A stretch of 64,000 bases of DNA, taken from Zhaonella formicivorans (GTDB lineage Bacteria; Bacillota; DUOV01; Zhaonellaceae). Positions 60,187-64,000 of the stretch are shown piece by piece. The first letter of the stretch is position 1. Every line of letters starts with the position of its first letter. The DNA is taken from contig NZ_CP085524.1 in assembly GCF_004353525.1 (NCBI RefSeq), positions 2,452,142 to 2,516,141 of the forward strand. The letters are read 5' to 3'. A model generated the notes under the pieces. The model ran no database searches. It saw nothing but the letters and a program-made list of their open reading frames with translations, and had not been told where the DNA came from. The position numbers and the translations under genes were made by a program.

Positions 60187-61606
60187 ACTGCTCAAGAAAA
60201 ACCTTATACGCCTTATAGGCCATATATACATCGGCCTTGCTGGCTATTTCCAGCGGGGAATGGATGCTTAAAAGAGCCGGGCCGCAATCCAGAGTCTCGA
60301 TGCCCAGGTTAGCCAAAAACTGGGCTATAGTACCACCGCCGCCCTGGTCCACTTTACCCAGCTCCCCGATCTGCCAGATCACTCCGTTACGATTGAACAA
60401 ATTTCTGATCTCCCCGACAAATTCGGCGTGGGCATCATTGGCTTCATATTTTCCCCCGGCGCCGGTATATTTAGTGATTACTACGCCCCTTCCTAAGCCG
60501 GCAGCGTTGCGTTTATCCAATACTCCCTCGTAGTTGGGATCTTCAGCTGTGTTGGCATCGCCCGACAAAGCCTGGGAATTAGCTAAAACCGTTAGGACTG
60601 CCTGGGGCCCCTGCAGCCCCGCCAATGCACATAGCCTGGAAAGTGCATATTCCAGGAAACGGGATTGAGCTCCGGTATTGCCGGTGCTGCCAATTTCCTC
60701 TTTATCCACAAACAATGCCAGGGCGGTTTTCGTGGGCGTTTTCAGCTCGCATACTGCCTTGAGGCTGGGAAAAACACATACCCTGTCATCTTGGCCGTAA
60801 GCCCCGATGAGTCCCCGGTCAAACCCGATATCCCTGGCCTCCCCAGCCGGCACTACTTCCAGCTCTGCGCTGATCAAATCTTCTTCAACCAAGCCGTACT
60901 GCTGGTGTAGGTACTCCAGAACGGCCAGCTTCACTCTCTCTTTAACTTCCTCATCGGCATGAGGTATGCTGGCCACTAATAAATTCAGGTTTTCCCCGGG
61001 TATTGCCTCTCCCATGGTTTTTTTCATTTGCTCTTTGGCCAAATGGGGCAGCAGGTCAGTAATCGTAAAAACCGGATCTCCGGGTTTCTCTCCCACGTTA
61101 AAGGTAATCTTTTCCCCCCGGGAATTAATCACCACACCGTGAATTGCCAGGGGTATAGCCGTCCACTGGTATTTTTTTATGCCGCCATAGTAATGGGTTT
61201 TTAAAAGGCCAAAACCTTCGCTTTCATAGAGCGGATTGGGCTTTAAATCCAAACGAGGGGCATCCAGATGGGAACCAACCAACCTTACCCCCTGGGAGAT
61301 AGGGGCATGGCCTGCCACCCCCAGGATAACCATCTTGCCCCGGTTTACCAGGTAAAATCTTTGTCCCGGGTTTAATTTACCGTTTTCTTCTATAGTGTCC
61401 AAGGCTAAAAAGCCTGCGGCTTTAGCATGCTCAATTATACTTTCCACCGCTTCCCGTTCAGTTTTGGCCCTATCCAAAAAACTTTTATATTCTTCTCCCA
61501 GCTGAAAAATCTCCTCCCGCTGGGCGGCCGTGATTTTGTCCCAAACTTTTCGCTCCTGCCTGGCTAACTTTTTCTCCAACTTTTGTCCACTGCTCAACTC
61601 CTGCAT
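60185..61606 (-). CDS. M18-family aminopeptidase
   Basis: A 473-residue metallo-aminopeptidase. Zinc-ligand motifs of M18 are visible: GSHLDAPRLDLKPNPLYES near residue 110, IGAYGQDDRVCVFPSLKAV, ALFVDKEEIGSTGNTGAQS and the C-terminal LLSIHSPLEIASKADVYM. Such enzymes remove acidic or neutral N-terminal residues from peptides. AAAAGGAG lies before the ATG. It starts 7 bp after the stop of the QueG-like gene, so the two are probably one transcript. Confidence 0.93.
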   Translation of the reverse strand: MQELSSGQKLEKKLARQERKVWDKITAAQREEIFQLGEEYKSFLDRAKTEREAVESIIEHAKAAGFLALDTIEENGKLNPGQRFYLVNRGKMVILGVAGHAPISQGVRLVGSHLDAPRLDLKPNPLYESEGFGLLKTHYYGGIKKYQWTAIPLAIHGVVINSRGEKITFNVGEKPGDPVFTITDLLPHLAKEQMKKTMGEAIPGENLNLLVASIPHADEEVKERVKLAVLEYLHQQYGLVEEDLISAELEVVPAGEARDIGFDRGLIGAYGQDDRVCVFPSLKAVCELKTPTKTALALFVDKEEIGSTGNTGAQSRFLEYALSRLCALAGLQGPQAVLTVLANSQALSGDANTAEDPNYEGVLDKRNAAGLGRGVVITKYTGAGGKYEANDAHAEFVGEIRNLFNRNGVIWQIGELGKVDQGGGGTIAQFLANLGIETLDCGPALLSIHSPLEIASKADVYMAYKAYKVFLEQ

Positions 61607-61612
61607 TTATTT

Positions 61613-62329
61613 TTATCTCCTTTTCCGCGTTTTCATTCCCCAGGGGCAAGCAGCCAAACAGCGGCCGCAGACCCTTTTACCAAAAGAAACCCGTACTTTG
61701 CTGAGGTATTTATCACACTCTCCGGCATGCAAACGCTCCTCCAAAGGATCAGCGGGATGGAATGCTTTGCCGGTAATGGCCGAAGCAGGGCAAGCCTCTA
61801 CACAGGCAGTACATCTGCCGCAGCGCTCTTTAATAGGTTTATCCGCAGGCAGCGGTGCATCAGTCAACACTGTTACCAGCCTGAGCCTGGGCCCGTATGT
61901 CGGGTTAATCAAGGCGCTGTTTTTGCCAATCCACCCCAGCCCGGCCAGACTGGCCGCCAGGCGGTGGGAAAAAATCCCCGCCAGTTTATCCTCAGTAACC
62001 CTTTGGGAGGCCGGTACGGGGAAGGCTTCATATCCCTCATCCTGTAATAAAAGCGCTATCCTTAAGGCTAAATCATCCAGCCGGGAATTGAGAATTTTGT
62101 AATAATGCAGATAGGTATGAGTTGGTCCTGCCTGCAGTTGATTTACCACAGCGGCAGGATATGGGACTGCCATTACGACCGCCCGGTCCAAATGCAGCAA
62201 TTCATCGCCGAAAACCTCTTCTATGTAGGCCTTGGCGGAACTTAAATCGGCAACCCCAAAAAGGCTCGCCCCCCATTCACGGGCTTTCCTTTCCAACTCC
62301 TCCCGTAATACCTGTGCTTCCTCTTTCAA
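61613..62329 (-). CDS. QueG-like 4Fe-4S protein
   Basis: A 238-residue protein. The two 4Fe-4S cysteine sets are CGRCTACVEACPASAI and CDKYLSKVRVSFGKRVCGRCLAACPWG; upstream lies HRLAASLAGLGWIGKNSALINP, as in epoxyqueuosine reductase QueG and relatives with a cobalamin site. It lacks the C-terminal HEAT part of QueG and is shorter than usual, so an alternative reductive role is possible. I chose the TTG at 62329, with GGAGG 7 nt before it. It is followed by the M18 gene. Confidence 0.75.
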   Translation of the reverse strand: MKEEAQVLREELERKAREWGASLFGVADLSSAKAYIEEVFGDELLHLDRAVVMAVPYPAAVVNQLQAGPTHTYLHYYKILNSRLDDLALRIALLLQDEGYEAFPVPASQRVTEDKLAGIFSHRLAASLAGLGWIGKNSALINPTYGPRLRLVTVLTDAPLPADKPIKERCGRCTACVEACPASAITGKAFHPADPLEERLHAGECDKYLSKVRVSFGKRVCGRCLAACPWGMKTRKRR

Positions 62330-62407
62330 CGCTAATCCTCCAATCAGTATTGTCCCCGTACTTGCTTCCAACACATCCTTAGCCCTTGGCAGCGGCTTAT
62401 GCGGAGT

Positions 62408-62577
62408 CATTGGTCGTTAGCATCGGCTAAAGCCGCGTCCTTAGTCGTTAGTCCTTAGTTGCATGTATAGCTGTTGTGGACTTGTAAAACGTTAGTCACT
62501 AGTCATTAGCAATTGTCAAGCCAGCAGGGAATTGCTGATAACTGATAGCTGACAGCTGCTGGCTGACAGCTGAACAC
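62408..62577. repeat. Heptamer repeat island 10
   Basis: GTCGTTAGC, a GGCTAAAGCC hairpin, TTAGTCGTTAGTCCTTAGTT units, GCATGTATAGCTGTTGTGGA, CGTTAGTCACTAGTCATTAG, AAGCCAGCAGGGAATTGCTG and GCTGATAGCTGACAGCTG units. It is the reverse of the 16938/47701 subtype. Confidence 0.85.
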
Positions 62578-62702
62578 CAACGACGGCTTTGACATGCCAC
62601 ACTATATTTTACCTGTAATTATACTATAGATTAGGATTGCCCAAAAGAACAGTCTTTAAAATGCATGAAAGAAACAAGAGAAACTAGAAATAATAAAGAA
62701 CC
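62578..62702. other. AT-rich gap between two repeat islands
   Basis: About 125 bp with no ORF; it may carry the promoter of the QueG-like gene on the minus strand, but I see no clear -35/-10 pair. Confidence 0.3.
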
Positions 62703-62880
62703 GCGTTAGTTGCATGTATTTTTATCTGGACTTATGGAACCATTACTTACTAGTCATCAGTAATTATGGCCGCCAGGTGATAGCTGAAAGCTGATGGCTG
62801 ACGGCTTACGGCTGTGGACTGGTGACTGGCGACTGCTCCAGAGAATTACATGCAACTGGGGACTGGTGACTGAGGACTAT
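62703..62880. repeat. Heptamer repeat island 11
   Basis: GCGTTAGTTGCATGTAT, TTACTAGTCATCAGTAATTA, GCTGAAAGCTGATGGCTGAC units, then GGACTGGTGACTGGCGACTG units, ATGCAACTGGGGACTGGTGA at the right. It lies before the QueG island and past the DUF441 stop. Confidence 0.85.
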
Positions 62881-62893
62881 ATCAGGCGAGTGC

Positions 62894-63349
62894 TCACCTT
62901 ATTAAGCCCGCCAGCTGCAGCAGCAGGGCAGCAATTCCCCCTGCCATCAACGGACCTACGGGGATTCCGCCAAAGGTAATCACCCCGATAATTGAACCTA
63001 CCACCAAACCGATCATCAAATAAGGTTCCCGCTGCAGGAGACTCAGACCGTGCCCGTTTAAAATAGTGGCCAAAGCGCCGCTGATAATGGCAATAACCCC
63101 CGGCAAGGTAAGAAAGGATTTAATAATTTCTCCTATGGAAACCCTGCCGGAAGCAAAGGGAACTAAAACAGCGATCACTAAAAAGACCAACCCTATTTCC
63201 AAACCGCGCCGTTCCAAAATTGGCAAGAAAGTATGCAAATTTATAAATTGCAAAACTAAAAGTATTCCGGCCGCTGCTGCAATTATATTTGATCTGCCCC
63301 AAATCCCCAAAACGAGAATTAAAAGCATCAGGATAGTGGAATTTTGCAT
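62894..63349 (-). CDS. DUF441 (UPF0756) membrane protein
   Basis: A 151-residue membrane protein with four or five helices. The repeated A-A-A-A-G-I-L-L-V-L-Q-F and PLMAGGIAALLLQLAGL ends, and IGVITFGGIPVGP, are typical of the UPF0756/YtwI family. Function unknown. GGGAGC precedes the ATG at 63349; an upstream start adds a stretch without family similarity. Confidence 0.88.
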   Translation of the reverse strand: MQNSTILMLLILVLGIWGRSNIIAAAAGILLVLQFINLHTFLPILERRGLEIGLVFLVIAVLVPFASGRVSIGEIIKSFLTLPGVIAIISGALATILNGHGLSLLQREPYLMIGLVVGSIIGVITFGGIPVGPLMAGGIAALLLQLAGLIR

Positions 63350-63492
63350 TTTGTACGCTCCCATAAAGATCTTTATTAACAGCACAGCAGATGGTGTAGT
63401 CTTAAGCTATGTATATGCCAGAATTTAGTATTTAGAAGGAGCGCGCGCAATTTAAAATATATGTCCTTAGTTATATGTCGCCCTTGTATGCA

Positions 63493-64000
63493 TTATCTTT
63501 TATACGGTAATACTACCCTCATTTCACGGCAAACCGGGACTAGCTCAAACTTATCTACACAGGCACAATACTCTACATCCTGGCTGAAACCCAGGTCCGC
63601 CAAGTCTCGGGCATGATGTCCCCGGTATAGGGCCTCTTCAACATTATCCTGATGCTGCAGGTATACTGCTTCGGCAGCTACAGCCCTATCTCCCATGGAG
63701 ATATTACTTCTTATTTTGCTCAGTTTATGTAAGATCACTCCAGCGGCCAGGAAATCTTCCAAAGTAAACTTTCCTCCGGTCCCGGCACAGGCAAGTAACA
63801 CATCGCCCCCTTGCCCCGCTAGGAATTGGGCCACCGCCCCCGCATTTAAAAAGGCACCGATTATTAGCTTCCGTGCGGCGGCTGAATTGGCTAAAGCCAG
63901 AGTTCCATTGGTAGTGCACAAGACCACTTTTTTACCTTCCACCACATTTCTCGTATATTCCAGCGGAGAATTGCCCAGGTCAAAACCCGGTATTTTTAAA
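63493..64000 (-). CDS. ComB-like 2-phosphosulfolactate phosphatase, 5' part outside window
   Basis: The frame is open to the window edge and gives about 169 residues, so the N-terminus is missing. It reads LGNSPLEYTRNVVEGKKVVL, CTTNGTLALANSAAARKLII, GGDVLLACAGTGGKFTLEDF and ends VCREMRVVLPYKR; these match the ComB family. ComB removes phosphate from 2-phosphosulfolactate in coenzyme M or sulfolactate synthesis. In Clostridia it occurs without the rest of the coenzyme M pathway, so the product's use is unclear. Confidence 0.88.
   Translation of the reverse strand, partial: LKIPGFDLGNSPLEYTRNVVEGKKVVLCTTNGTLALANSAAARKLIIGAFLNAGAVAQFLAGQGGDVLLACAGTGGKFTLEDFLAAGVILHKLSKIRSNISMGDRAVAAEAVYLQHQDNVEEALYRGHHARDLADLGFSQDVEYCACVDKFELVPVCREMRVVLPYKR

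Overview
The window reads as a chromosomal segment of an anaerobic, spore-lineage Clostridia (Firmicutes), probably a Peptococcaceae/Thermoanaerobacterales-type organism that respires with c-type cytochromes. Supporting signs are the ribosomal/replication block rpsF-ssb-rpsR-MazG-like-DUF2232-rplI-lonC-dnaB-purA, the SCIFF peptide with its radical-SAM maturase, a SelD carrying an in-frame UGA (Sec), System I cytochrome c maturation with a CxxxY-type CcmE, strong AGGAGG ribosome binding sites and frequent GTG/TTG starts. Almost everything lies on the minus strand; the plus-strand genes are a block at 33.9-42.7 kb (interrupted by a minus-strand GH18 gene) and one small gene at 55.7 kb.

Layout. 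0-7 kb: end of a four-BON-domain protein, then a BlaI/M56 regulator-protease pair leading into a DUF2318 protein and a MacB-like ABC exporter (two permeases, one ATPase), resembling the fet/p19-associated iron modules without Ftr1 and P19. 7-16.6 kb: a membrane gluzincin followed by a ccm gene cluster (ccmE, F, H, CcmI-like, A, B, C, D) with several unknown membrane-anchored proteins. The ccm leader promoter and the blaI promoter carry nearly identical operators over their -35 boxes, so one BlaI-type repressor probably governs both. 16.7-27.5 kb: CopZ, CopA with a CsoR-type operator, thioredoxin reductase, a LysM-G5-M23 cell-wall protein, the SCIFF genes, an orphan OmpR-type regulator, four tRNAs (Lys, Glu, Phe, Gly) and a REC/HD-GYP protein. 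27.8-33.7 kb: purA, an FAD-dependent dehydrogenase, a coiled-coil cell-wall protein, a QueT-like transporter, a YbjQ/DUF74 protein and a VapBC-like pair. 33.9-42.7 kb: MarR-MFS, a GH18 spore/cell-wall protein, then a sulfur operon under a consensus promoter: ubiquitin-like carrier fused to E1, JAMM protease, siroheme sulfite/nitrite reductase fused to TusA, a 30-residue peptide and a YeiH-type exporter.

43-51 kb is the replication/ribosomal block; gdpP, usually between DUF2232 and rplI, is missing. 51.1-55.2 kb is a visibly GC-richer, probably acquired island (acyltransferase, patatin, radical SAM, HTH regulator, broken AarF/UbiB gene) with no repeats. 55.6-64 kb holds a CGGC protein, DUF951, MscS channel, HEAT protein, YedF and selenoprotein SelD, an M18 aminopeptidase, a QueG-like protein, DUF441 and the end of a ComB-like phosphatase.

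Two repeat systems stand out. At least ten long and several short islands of degenerate 7-bp units (AGTCNTT and CAGCTNT types around a conserved hairpin core) fill intergenic gaps, and a 200-bp MITE-like element occurs twice in opposite orientation.
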